Positions 35,845 to 44,505 of a stretch of 64,000 nt of DNA are shown piece by piece. Numbering within the stretch: position 1 is the stretch's first letter; every line of letters begins with the position of its first letter. The position numbers were made by a program, and so were the translations under genes. The notes below the pieces were generated by a model. It was not told where the DNA came from. It saw only the letters and a program-made list of their open reading frames with translations, and made no database searches. The stretch covers positions 17,468-81,467 of the forward strand of contig JAEWQJ010000005.1 of the NCBI GenBank assembly GCA_023399215.1, written 5' to 3'. This stretch comes from Methanobacteriota archaeon (lineage in GTDB: Archaea; Halobacteriota; Methanosarcinia; Methanosarcinales; Methanosarcinaceae).

Positions 35845-35870
35845 GTTAACGTACTTTATGTACGAGTAAC
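35845..35870. promoter_or_regulatory. Inverted repeat in the frh leader
   Basis: CGTAC (35850-35854) pairs with GTACG (35860-35864) around TTTAT, flanked by GTTA and TAAC that extend the symmetry. It lies about 85 nt upstream of the frhA start and just downstream of TATA-like sequence (TTAAATATTTAATATAC, about 35797-35813). It could be an operator or an early mRNA hairpin controlling hydrogenase expression. Confidence 0.4.
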
Positions 35871-35949
35871 TTTCTTAGAATAATCGCACAGAGAGTGCCT
35901 TAACCACGGTACAGCCTAAATAACAACGAATCTAAAACGAGGCATACCA

Positions 35950-37320
35950 TTGACGAAAGTTGTAGAAATCTCTCCAACCACAAGACTTGAAGGCCACTCC
36001 AAGCTCACCCTGAAGGTAGATGACCAGGGTATTGTTGAGCGAGGAGACTGGCTTTCTATTACCCCGGTCAGGGGTATTGAAAAGCTCGCTATAGGTAAGA
36101 CAATGGAACAGGTCCCGAAGATTGCTTCTCGGGTCTGCGGTATCTGTCCTATTGCCCACACCCTGGCAAGCACCGAGGCCATGGAGGCTTCGATTGGCTG
36201 CGAGATCCCCACGGACGCAAAACTCCTGAGGACCATTCTCCATGCCGCGAACCGTATCCATAGCATCGCCCTGCACAACATCCTGATCCTCCCGGACTTT
36301 TATATTCCTGGGACGGAGAAGAAGTTTAACCTGTTCGCTAACGAGCAGCCTGCCAGGAGCGTCATGGCAAGAATTGTCCGCATCCGTGAGATCGGACAGA
36401 CTATTGGAGCCATCGCAGGTGGCGAGGCGATCCATCCATCCAATCCAAGGATCGGCGGGATGTACCACAATGTGAGTCCCAGGGCAAAGCAGAAAATGGC
36501 CGACCTGGCGAAAGAATGCCTTGTCCTTGTTCACGAGCAGATGGAATTCATGCTTGATGTTATCAGGAACATGCAGAACAGGGAATTTGTCGAGGTCGCA
36601 GGCAAACAGATCCCACTTCCCAAGAAACTCGGGTACCATAACCAGGGAGTTATGGCCACAGCCTCTATGTACGGGTCATCCAGTCTGGACGATAATCCCA
36701 CCTGGGATTTCGCTCGTTGGAAAGAAACCCGTCCATGGGACTGGTACATGGGTGAGGTAACAATTGATCTTGAGGACCCAAGTTACCCGATCGGAGGTAC
36801 CACGAAGATCGGCACCAAAGCCAACCCCCAGATGGAGGCTTGCACAGGTGTTCCGACCTACGACGGACAGCCGGTTGAGGTTGGTCCGAGGGCAAGGCTT
36901 GCTACATTCAAGAATTTCGATGAGAAGGGTACTTTCGCCCAGCACATCGCCAGGCAGATGGAATACCCAGACTGCTGCTACACCATCCTCAAGTGCCTTG
37001 ACAACCTGAATACCTCGGGTAAGGTACTCGCCGACCACATTCCTCAGGGAGATGGGTCCATGGGCTGGGCTTCGAACGAGGCACCGCGTGGGAGCAATAT
37101 CCATCTTGCACGGGTGAAGGACGGGAAGGTGCTGTGGTATGACATGCTTGTGCCCACAACCTGGAATTTCCCTACCTGTAGCCGTGCTCTGACTGGGGCG
37201 CCCTGGCAGATTGCCGAGATGGTCGTCCGAGCTTATGACCCATGCGTTTCGTGCGCAACCCACATGATCGTGGTGGATGAGGAGGAAAAGATAGTCGCCC
37301 AGAAGCTCATGCAGTGGTGA
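35950..37320 (+). CDS. frhA: Coenzyme F420-reducing hydrogenase, alpha subunit (FrhA)
   Basis: A 456-residue [NiFe] large subunit from TTG 35950 (GAGG 7 nt upstream). The Ni ligands are in RVCGICPIAHT (about residues 58-68) and in C-terminal DPCVSCATH. The 18 residues after the final His are the extension removed by the FrhD protease. With FrhG and FrhB it oxidises hydrogen and reduces F420, supplying reduced F420 for methanogenesis from CO2. The reading frame is rich in C- and G-ending codons, unlike neighbouring AT-rich genes. First gene of frhADGB. Confidence 0.97.
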   Translation: MTKVVEISPTTRLEGHSKLTLKVDDQGIVERGDWLSITPVRGIEKLAIGKTMEQVPKIASRVCGICPIAHTLASTEAMEASIGCEIPTDAKLLRTILHAANRIHSIALHNILILPDFYIPGTEKKFNLFANEQPARSVMARIVRIREIGQTIGAIAGGEAIHPSNPRIGGMYHNVSPRAKQKMADLAKECLVLVHEQMEFMLDVIRNMQNREFVEVAGKQIPLPKKLGYHNQGVMATASMYGSSSLDDNPTWDFARWKETRPWDWYMGEVTIDLEDPSYPIGGTTKIGTKANPQMEACTGVPTYDGQPVEVGPRARLATFKNFDEKGTFAQHIARQMEYPDCCYTILKCLDNLNTSGKVLADHIPQGDGSMGWASNEAPRGSNIHLARVKDGKVLWYDMLVPTTWNFPTCSRALTGAPWQIAEMVVRAYDPCVSCATHMIVVDEEEKIVAQKLMQW

Positions 37321-37324
37321 AGGA

Positions 37325-37804
37325 ATGGAAACACTGTACTCCGAGATTGTGGTGGCAGGTTGCGGTAATCCGCTCTTTGCGGACGATGGGTTCGGACCTG
37401 CAGTTGTGGAGAAACTCAAGGAGCTCAAACTTCCAGACAACGTCACGATCGTTGACGCAGGTCTTGGAGGTCCCCATTTTGTTTTTACTCTTCTCAACCC
37501 TGAGTCCACAAAGACTCTTATCATTGTGGATATTGCGGACTTTGGTGGGGAACCCGGTGAGCTCAGGTGGCTCTCTGTTGATGAGCTTCCTGTGGGGAGC
37601 TATCGGGACGCCCACTCATGGGACCTGACCGAGCCGCTCCAGTACATTAAGGACGATATCCAAGTCCGTGTCCTTGCATGCCAGAAGAAATACGTTTCTT
37701 CTCCCGAGATGGTCATCGGGATTACAGACGAGGTACAGAGAGCCATTCCAGACGCTGTATCCGAGATACTGAAGGAAATCGGAGTGAACTATGGGACTGC
37801 TTAA
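37325..37804 (+). CDS. frhD: Hydrogenase maturation protease FrhD
   Basis: A 159-residue endopeptidase of the HycI/HybD family. It starts 4 bp after frhA, using GGTGA in the frhA end. The nickel-sensing residues can be seen: GCGNPLFADDGFGPAV, TIVDAGLGG and YRDAHSWDL. It trims the FrhA C-terminus after Ni insertion. Its end overlaps the start of frhG by 14 nt, so the two are translationally coupled. Confidence 0.95.
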   Translation: METLYSEIVVAGCGNPLFADDGFGPAVVEKLKELKLPDNVTIVDAGLGGPHFVFTLLNPESTKTLIIVDIADFGGEPGELRWLSVDELPVGSYRDAHSWDLTEPLQYIKDDIQVRVLACQKKYVSSPEMVIGITDEVQRAIPDAVSEILKEIGVNYGTA

Positions 37805-38672
37805 CTCCATCAAGAAAGCCATGGGCAGGGAAGCCAAGCCCGTTCAGGTTGTGATGGAGAATAAGGCGGAAGCTACAAAGGAGAAAAAACCAGTGACAAA
37901 TAAGATCAAGATCGGTCATGTACACATGAGCGGCTGCACCGGCTGCCTTGTGTCCCTGGCCGACAACAACTTAGGACTCATCAAGATCCTGGACGACTAT
38001 GCCGACCTCGTATACTGCCTCACTCTTGCTGACGTCCGACATATCCCAGAGATGGACGTTGCGCTCGTTGAGGGATCGGTCTGCTTACAGGACCATGAAT
38101 CAGTGGAGGACATAAAGGAGACTCGGAAGAAGTCTAAGATCGTGGTAGCCCTCGGTTCCTGTGCATGCTACGGGAATATCACCCGGTTCAGCCGCGGCGG
38201 GCAGCACAACCAGCCACAGCACGAGTCTTACCTTCCAATAGGAGATCTCATCGACGTGGACGTCTACATCCCAGGATGCCCCCCGAGCCCGGAGCTTATA
38301 AGGAACGTCGCTGTCATGGCGTACCTGCTCCTTGAAGGGAACGAGGAACAGAAGGAGCTTGCAGGCAAGTACTTAAAGCCCCTCATGGACCTTGCGAAGC
38401 GCGGCACTTCCGGATGTTTCTGCGACCTTATGTATGATGTGATCAACCAGGGCCTCTGCATGGGCTGTGGCACTTGCGCTGCATCCTGTCCAGTACACGC
38501 GATCACTCTTGAATTCGGGAAGCCTCAGGGTGAACGTGACCTCTGCATTAAGTGCGGCTCCTGCTATGGCGCCTGCCCGAGGTCGTTCTTCAATTTAGAT
38601 GTGATTCCTGAATTTGAGAACATCAACGAGATAATTGCTAAAGCGCTTAAGGAAGGTGAGAGTGATGATTGA
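37791..38672 (+). CDS. frhG: F420-reducing hydrogenase, gamma subunit (FrhG)
   Basis: A 293-residue small subunit. About 40 residues of Lys-rich N-terminus precede the [NiFe] small-subunit domain (HMSGCTGCLVSLADNN, GSCACYGNI, GCPPSPELI) with ligands for the proximal cluster. Two C-terminal ferredoxin motifs follow, CMGCGTCAASCP and CIKCGSCYGACP, each followed by a distant Cys. It passes electrons from the Ni-Fe centre of FrhA to FrhB. The gene overlaps frhD upstream and frhB downstream. Confidence 0.97.
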   Translation: MGLLNSIKKAMGREAKPVQVVMENKAEATKEKKPVTNKIKIGHVHMSGCTGCLVSLADNNLGLIKILDDYADLVYCLTLADVRHIPEMDVALVEGSVCLQDHESVEDIKETRKKSKIVVALGSCACYGNITRFSRGGQHNQPQHESYLPIGDLIDVDVYIPGCPPSPELIRNVAVMAYLLLEGNEEQKELAGKYLKPLMDLAKRGTSGCFCDLMYDVINQGLCMGCGTCAASCPVHAITLEFGKPQGERDLCIKCGSCYGACPRSFFNLDVIPEFENINEIIAKALKEGESDD

Positions 38673-39540
38673 AGATCCGTATCTTGGCAAATACGTGACA
38701 TGTGTTTCGGCACGGAGCACGGACAAAGAGATCCTCAAGAAAGCTCAGGACGGCGGAATCGCCACCGCTCTCATGGTCTATGCCCTTGAAGAAGGGTTCA
38801 TTGACGGGACTATTGTTGCAGGCGAAGGAGAAAAACCCTGGCAGCCAAAGCCGGTAGTCGCAATGACCCGCGAGGACATCCTTAAGGCACGAGGAACAAA
38901 ATACAATATCAGCCCCCAGATCTCCTGGCTCAAGGAGGCTACACGCTCCTTTGGTCTCGATAAGGTAGGGGTCACCGGTGTTTGCTGCCAGATGCAGGCG
39001 GTCAGGAAAACTCAGCTCTATCCCATCAATATGCGAGATGTCCCTGGCAAGGTTGCACTTACAGTAGGGCTTTTCTGCATGGAGAACTTCCCGTATAAGT
39101 CTTTGCAGAGCATTGTCGAGGACCATGCAGCTCAGAGCCTCGACTCCGTGAAGAAGATGGAGATCACTAAGGGCAAGTTCTGGGTCTATACCGAACGTGG
39201 GAACGTTGCCACTGTTCCACTCAAGGCAACCCACAAGTACGAGCAGCCAGGCTGCCACGTTTGTCTTGACTATGTTTCTAATCTCGCCGACATTTCAACC
39301 GGCTCGGTTGGAAGCCCAGACGGCTGGTCTACGGTTTTCATCCGCACCAAAGTCGGAAACGAGATCTGGTCCAAGGCTGTTGCAGACGGCATTTTTGAGA
39401 CAAAACCAATTGAGGACGTCAAACCCGGTCTCGATCTCCTTCGGAAACTTGCGAAAGAGAAGATCGAAAAGAACCAGAAGACAGTTGAGGAGCGCAAGAC
39501 TTTCGGCATCAACAAGGGGCTACGGAACCCTTACGCCTAA
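38665..39540 (+). CDS. frhB: F420-reducing hydrogenase, beta subunit (FrhB)
   Basis: A 291-residue subunit from ATG 38665 (GGTGA 5 nt upstream), overlapping frhG by 8 nt. It binds FAD, F420 and one [4Fe-4S] cluster. The N-terminus GKYVTCVSARSTDKEILKKAQDGGIATALMVYALEEGFIDG and the later GVTGVCCQMQAVR and PGCHVCLDYVSNLADIS are typical of the FrhB/FpoF family. It is the site of F420 reduction. Last gene of the operon. Confidence 0.97.
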   Translation: MIEDPYLGKYVTCVSARSTDKEILKKAQDGGIATALMVYALEEGFIDGTIVAGEGEKPWQPKPVVAMTREDILKARGTKYNISPQISWLKEATRSFGLDKVGVTGVCCQMQAVRKTQLYPINMRDVPGKVALTVGLFCMENFPYKSLQSIVEDHAAQSLDSVKKMEITKGKFWVYTERGNVATVPLKATHKYEQPGCHVCLDYVSNLADISTGSVGSPDGWSTVFIRTKVGNEIWSKAVADGIFETKPIEDVKPGLDLLRKLAKEKIEKNQKTVEERKTFGINKGLRNPYA

Positions 39541-40091
39541 AACTCCTCTTTTTCGTCAGCAAAGCTATTGTGTTAGCTATGCTGAATACGGGGATGGGAT
39601 TGGTTCTCATCCCCAAATTATGATTTCAGTGTAAGTGTATTGAAATTTCGGTGAAATTTTAATTGATTCTGTAGTTTTTTTACTATCAAAATGGAGTTTA
39701 TCTTTTTTAATAGACGAGTTTTCACATTATTTTTTTCAAACTAAAACCAATGTCAACAGACACTGGGAACAGTACCTATACGTTTCTTGCATTATTTTTG
39801 CATTTGATGTTGCGGTAATCGGCCATATATTTTGTATTCCGGCATGCTATAGAATAGCATGGTTTAGAAAAGCATACCTTAGAGAGATACAGAAAAATAA
39901 GAAAGTATGAATGTCATAAACAGGCTAAAAAACACCAATAGAAAAAATTAATCTATTTTGCTCTATATTCAGGACTTCGAATTTACAGAACTTTCGGTAC
40001 ACTGCCAAATGCTGCTGTTTCTCTACTTTTCAGGCTTGTTTTCTGAAATAAACGTTGCTATAACCCATATAGCAGTGAATCAAAAATATTT
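39541..40091. other. Region after the frh operon, 550 bp
   Basis: No gene. It holds a GC-rich hairpin GGGGATG (39590-39596) with CATCCCC (39608-39614), a candidate frh terminator, and CATGCTAT-AGA-ATAGCATG (39843-39861), a second strong hairpin. The rest is AT-rich. Confidence 0.5.
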
Positions 40092-41162
40092 CTAACATTC
40101 AAATAGAGAAGAGTAGCCTCTATTTTGCAGTTTCTTTTTTAATCCGTTATCTAACTTTGTTCCGCAAAGACTATGGACTTTAGAAAGCTGATCTTCATCT
40201 AAATTGCGGGCGCCTTCTAGGTTTGCTCCTTTAAGATCAGCGTGAGCAAGAACTGTTTCTTCAAAGCAAGCTTTTCTAAGATCAGTTCCTCTTAAATCAG
40301 CATTTTCAAGGTTAGCTCCCATAAATAAAGCATTTTCAAGGTAGGCTCCTTCAAGGTGAGCAGATTCAAGGAAAGCTCCAATGAAGTTAGCATTTTCAAG
40401 ATGAGCTCTTTCAAGGTGAGCCTCTCGAAGATAAGTTCTCCGTAAATCTAAACTATTAGGCTCTCCATACGAAAACATATAATTGCGCTTTTTAATAATA
40501 TTAAGAATTGCTTTAATGTCTGTTGCCACCTGATTTTTGAGTTTTCTTTCTAGTACTTCAGAATATTGACCATGCAGACTGCGTATACCTTTATATAGGT
40601 CAGTACAGGTATTCGTCTTTTCTAATGGTGAGTGTTGTCTAACATAAGCAGTTAAAATCTCCATAATGGGCCAGTAGTCTTCTTTGGACTCCTTAGAGAT
40701 TCTTTCAAGGGCGTATATCCCGCCTAATCTAATCTGCAGTTCTTTATCCCCTAATTGATTTACAGCCCGAGTAAAACGTTCAGTTATCTGGCCATCCTTA
40801 GCAGTTTTAAGGTTTCCCCAAGCAAAATAAAGACTAATTAATACAGCACCCCCTCCTATGATTTGAGCTTGAGTAGTACGGTACTGATTCTCAAGAGTAG
40901 CTACTGTTGCGGAATTGTTTATATTAAAACTTGATATTTGCTGATGAGGAAATAAATATAAAGACAAATAAATATGATAAAGTATGAATATAGAAGAGAG
41001 AAAAGTTAATGGGTGCTTTTTAATCGACTTATAAATATTTTTCACTTCATTTATTGCATTCGTTCTAATTTGTATTAGTTCATCCCATAGCTTATTTGGA
41101 CTTTTTTTTATTTCTTCTATTAACTTATTTAATTTTTTATTTCTTTCTTTTGTTGATATCAT
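40092..41162 (-). CDS. Membrane-anchored pentapeptide-repeat protein
   Basis: A 356-residue protein. The basic N-terminus (many Lys) is followed by two hydrophobic segments (about residues 52-72, TFLSSIFILYHIYLSLYLF, and about 100-116, IIGGGAVLISLYFAWG), then a helical region with TERFTRAVNQLGDKELQIRLGGIYALERIS. A C-terminal pentapeptide-repeat helix (about 245-330) holds runs of A(N/H)L-type units such as ANLENADLRGTDLRKA. This TM-plus-ERFTRA-plus-pentapeptide architecture occurs in bacteria and archaea with unknown role. It probably faces the cytoplasm. Low GC, no SD at the ATG, possibly leaderless. Confidence 0.82.
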   Translation of the reverse strand: MISTKERNKKLNKLIEEIKKSPNKLWDELIQIRTNAINEVKNIYKSIKKHPLTFLSSIFILYHIYLSLYLFPHQQISSFNINNSATVATLENQYRTTQAQIIGGGAVLISLYFAWGNLKTAKDGQITERFTRAVNQLGDKELQIRLGGIYALERISKESKEDYWPIMEILTAYVRQHSPLEKTNTCTDLYKGIRSLHGQYSEVLERKLKNQVATDIKAILNIIKKRNYMFSYGEPNSLDLRRTYLREAHLERAHLENANFIGAFLESAHLEGAYLENALFMGANLENADLRGTDLRKACFEETVLAHADLKGANLEGARNLDEDQLSKVHSLCGTKLDNGLKKKLQNRGYSSLFEC

Positions 41163-41931
41163 AATATCAATACGTAACTATGATTTTTAAATAAGTATTG
41201 ATTAGAGTCTGTGTCTATCAGACTTGCAAGAAATAACAGCAATTTCTTAGTGTTTAGTTTCTATAATTCTTATAGTCTCTATAATAGCTACTACAAAAAT
41301 TACAATAGGAAGGAGTTCAGGAAACCGTACTCAAAATTCTGAGCCTCTTCATTAAGGCGAATTTGGTTTCTGTTCTCAGAATACCACTCGGGATGATTGT
41401 GTAGCCAACTGGCTCTCCATACTCCTTCTGATTTTCTGCTCCTTATCAAATTTAAACCTTTATGGCAATTCACTAATTCGTTTAGCATGGTTTGAAAAAC
41501 CAAAATTAAGACAACCTTACTACCTAAGATAATGACGAAATCGATAGTCAAAGGAGTGTGAGGTGAAAAGTACTTTCATTTCTTTGTGTCTGTTATTCGA
41601 AGAATATCATGTGTGTTTAGTGTTCTCCTTTATAATACAACATGTCCTTATGATTTTATATGTGGCTGTGGAAAAACACGCTGTGCATGACTATATCCTT
41701 TTTCTTCTTTTTTGCCAGCGGCCGCCCGATATCTGCTGCTTTGCAGCATGCGGGCGTGGAAGGAAGTTTTCAGATGAGTTAGTTAAAAAGAAATTTGACA
41801 ACTCCTTCAGAGTCAGTCATTTTATTGAATCCCTGGTACATTTATACAATAATTTATCTTAACAGTGTATTATTTGCGATGAAGACGGAAAGAAATGAAA
41901 CACATTATTAGTATTATTTAGTATTATAAAT
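41163..41931. other. Intergenic region, 770 bp, no supported gene
   Basis: Two open frames (41300-41551 minus, 83 codons; 41563-41862 plus, 99 codons) lack family motifs and convincing ribosome sites, and I do not call them. A GC-rich hairpin stands out at 41723-41756. Confidence 0.4.
41723..41756. repeat. GC-rich imperfect hairpin
   Basis: CGCCCG (41723-41728) and TGCTGC (41734-41739) pair with GCAGCA (41743-41748) and CGGGCG (41751-41756) around a TTT loop, with a 5-nt/2-nt internal bulge. It is an isolated GC-rich element in AT-rich DNA, possibly a terminator or a remnant of a mobile element. Confidence 0.6.
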
Positions 41932-43398
41932 TTAGTAATTAGATATTTTTGCGACTTTATCATATATATTTCCAAAACCACGATGAAACATCGAAATCCA
42001 TCGTGAATCATAAGTGCAGGGACCTGAATGAAAACTTCTCATGATCTGAGTATCATTCCAATCCCATAGTCTTTGGGGGTTTTCATCAATATTTGGAGTG
42101 CTATCCCAATCACCCATTGGATAATAAAATGCCCCAACGAATTGCACAAACAGTGACCATATAATAAACACCCCAATAAGTCCAAATATTAAAAACTTCG
42201 AATATTTACGTGTTTCTTTTGATGCTTTGTTCATATACAGCCCTAGGTATAAGGCAAGAACAGGCAAAATTCCAGTTAAATAACGGGGACCATAACAATG
42301 TCCTCCCCACCACCAGAAAAAAATACTGTATACCATCATTTCAAGTATGCATGCTAAACCAAGAGCATAAAGGAAAAATCTAAGCTTTTCATTTGGAAGA
42401 TCCTTTATTGTTAAATAGCCAAAAACTGAAAACAAAAGTACTGGACTATATATGAATAATCCACGACTTGGACTAAACAGTAGCCCAACTAAACGAGAAA
42501 GAACTTCCCTATTTAACTCCATCCCATTACTTAAATTGGAATAACCACCCAAAAAACTACCAAAGTAATGAATATTATAAATTAAAAGAAAGCTGCCTGA
42601 TAGGATTACTAAGACAAAATACCACTTTATATTTTCTTTATTCATCTTAAGAAAAATATATAATATTACAGGTAAAGCAAGGATCGAATCAGAAGGTCTA
42701 TTTAATATATATAGCCCCGAAAGAAATCCTAAGAAAATATAATTTAATTTGTTTTCAAGGAATTCATTTTTAATTGTAATATAAATCATAGCGGCAAGGA
42801 GTAGTTCTACCATGCCGTGCTGCCAAAGAGCCTGACTACTTATTGTCCATGTATCGGTCCCAAAACCATAGATTAATGCTGAAATGATTCCGATTTTTTT
42901 ATTTGTCAACTTTTTTATAGACAAATAAACGAAAATACAAGAAAGTGAAGCAATTGAAGACGCACTTAATTTTTCCATAATAAGCACAATAGATTGAAAA
43001 CCTGGGTCAAACATATCTATTGGATAAGAGGAAGTTTTTAGCAAGATATATGTAAATAAGTACAAAGGCGTGATTATTAAAGGAGTAACTATTGGGTATT
43101 GTGATAAGTAATGGCCATCAATTTGTCTAAACATATATGGATTATTAAGTGTCTCAATATACGCTCCGAAGCTATCTAAGTTCACACAATGGTGCTCCAA
43201 AATACAAAACGGCAATAGAGATGTAGGAAGGGTATCCCCACTAATGATTGATCTCATATTTAGGTTATAAACTAAAAAAAATAATGTGAACAAAAAAATT
43301 AATTCATGCTTGCGTACAAGCATTCTGAGGCAATTTTGTAACGGATTTAAAATTCTATTAAATTCCGATACTTTTCTTGCGTTTAATGTGAATTTCAT
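41932..43398 (-). CDS. GT39/PMT-like integral membrane protein
   Basis: A 488-residue polytopic membrane protein with about 11 helices. After TM1 the first loop holds SGDTLPTSLLPF, an acidic motif in the position where PMT and ArnT-type glycosyltransferases keep their catalytic Asp; then DGHYLSQYPIVTPLIITPLYL and a later loop with WWWGGHCYGPRYLTGILPVLALYL. The C-terminal part is soluble. It probably transfers a sugar or lipid-linked group at the membrane outer face. Low GC and isolated position suggest an accessory cell-surface gene. The substrate is unknown. Confidence 0.75.
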   Translation of the reverse strand: MKFTLNARKVSEFNRILNPLQNCLRMLVRKHELIFLFTLFFLVYNLNMRSIISGDTLPTSLLPFCILEHHCVNLDSFGAYIETLNNPYMFRQIDGHYLSQYPIVTPLIITPLYLFTYILLKTSSYPIDMFDPGFQSIVLIMEKLSASSIASLSCIFVYLSIKKLTNKKIGIISALIYGFGTDTWTISSQALWQHGMVELLLAAMIYITIKNEFLENKLNYIFLGFLSGLYILNRPSDSILALPVILYIFLKMNKENIKWYFVLVILSGSFLLIYNIHYFGSFLGGYSNLSNGMELNREVLSRLVGLLFSPSRGLFIYSPVLLFSVFGYLTIKDLPNEKLRFFLYALGLACILEMMVYSIFFWWWGGHCYGPRYLTGILPVLALYLGLYMNKASKETRKYSKFLIFGLIGVFIIWSLFVQFVGAFYYPMGDWDSTPNIDENPQRLWDWNDTQIMRSFHSGPCTYDSRWISMFHRGFGNIYDKVAKISNY

Positions 43399-43970
43399 TT
43401 TTTATCTCAACCAATAGTCGGTTATATTCCATTGGTAGTATAGCAAATTTGCTGCAAAACTACAAAATTTTTAGCAGTCCTGGAGTTAAAAATTCAATAT
43501 TATGAGATCAATTGTATCTACTGTTAAATGTTGGGCTTCAAACCTACAGCAAATTCACTATACTGCCTTAATTCAGTTATATCAGGGCTAGTTTGCTTTT
43601 TCCAACGTTAAATTGTTTAAAATTTCTCAACTCGCAGTATAAAAGGGCCTATACATAACTACAATTTTACTAAATTTAATTTTATTATAAGTATGTTGGT
43701 CCAAATAAAGTTTCCTCCGTTTCTATAAATTTCTGTAGAACTATGAGTTTTTGCAATAGAACCAGATTAAATGCCTGAGTTTTATTAAAGAGTCTGGTAA
43801 CTATGTGTATATGCAGGAGTTGAATTCCATTATATTTTTAGATCCTTAAACGTTAAATAGAGATCCAGATAAACAATTTATCATTAACGAAGTAAGCCAT
43901 GCTCGGTATTTGAGAAAAAACCAGGGGGTGTTTTAATGGTTCAAAAGTTAAATGATAGAGTGGTGGGATT
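43399..43970. other. Intergenic region, 570 bp
   Basis: AT-rich, gene-free. It includes an imperfect inverted repeat: GGTAGTATAGCAAATTTGCTG (43434-43454) matches the complement of 43547-43567 with about four mismatches, enclosing roughly 90 bp. Confidence 0.5.
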
Positions 43971-44228
43971 ATGGTATTAGTCAGTAAGAGATGGATTTTA
44001 GATAATGTTCAAATGTTGTACTGCTCCAGTGGAGTACTTGACCTTGAAGATATCAAGGATTTCAAGGGACCTAAAGAGGGTTTTGAAACAAATCTGAGCC
44101 ATATTGAAAAGCTGGAAGTAGAGAAAGGGGAAAGAAGGGAAACGTTCCATGTCCTTATTCCTGGCGGGTTTGGATGGGCTGAAGCGTTTCCTTTCACTGC
44201 GTACCCCGAAGAAACTGACGAATATTAA
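43971..44228 (+). CDS. Small hypothetical protein, 85 residues
   Basis: A soluble, acidic protein from ATG 43971 with GGTGG 5 nt upstream, which is the best evidence that it is real. It reads MVLVSKRWILDNVQMLYC, then LEDIKDFKGPKEGF, LEVEKGERRETFHVLIPGGFGWAEAFPF. I do not recognise the family. An ATG at 43936 leads into a different, short frame. It lies alone upstream of the helicase. Confidence 0.6.
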   Translation: MVLVSKRWILDNVQMLYCSSGVLDLEDIKDFKGPKEGFETNLSHIEKLEVEKGERRETFHVLIPGGFGWAEAFPFTAYPEETDEY

Positions 44229-44296
44229 ATGTGTAAAGGATATCGGATGTTAAAACCAAATAACTGTGGAAAAAGATCGGCTACGATGGGCACAAA

Positions 44297-44353
44297 AAAA
44301 TAAAAGGAATAAATTAAAATAAAAAGAATATATTAAAATAAAAGGAATAAATT
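44297..44353. repeat. 19-bp tandem repeat x3
   Basis: AAAATAAAAGGAATAAATT at 44297-44315 and 44335-44353, with a two-base variant at 44316-44334, in the gap before the helicase. Confidence 0.9.
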
Positions 44354-44505
44354 AAGCGTTTTCTTACACTCTTCTTCTTGCTTTTCTATTTGTCTTACTC
44401 ACTTTATTTCCATCTTGAATAGAAACATTGCTTGCATAGAAACATTTATACTGATGCCAGCTAACAAAACAATTGAACAATTTAACCAAAACTGATTACC
44501 AAAAC

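Larger units (their letters stand above)
34538..35949. other. 1.4-kb intergenic region between rps19e and frhA
   Basis: No gene with good support. 34560-34760 is relatively GC-rich and probably holds the rps19e leader and promoter; it includes GGGCTTTCAGGCCC (34706-34719), a small hairpin. The centre has a 13-bp tandem repeat (35108-35172). A 107-codon open frame on the minus strand (35457-35780) has no ribosome site and no family I recognise. The right end holds the frh leader. Confidence 0.5.

Noticed and set aside
35932..36639. 235-codon minus-strand frame opposite frhA
   Set aside because: Same reason: shadow of frhA.
36676..37524. 282-codon open frame on the minus strand within frhA and frhD
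   Set aside because: It lies opposite clearly real hydrogenase genes; their G+C-rich codon use keeps the opposite strand open. No ribosome site or family motif.
37325..39540. Frameshift between frhD, frhG and frhB
   Set aside because: The gene overlaps (14 and 8 nt) are normal translational coupling; each protein is full length with its own start and ribosome site.
41300..41862. Two frames (83 codons minus, 99 codons plus) in the gap beside the pentapeptide protein
   Set aside because: No family motifs, poor starts, and the plus frame runs through a GC-rich hairpin. I considered a decayed insertion element but saw no transposase motif.
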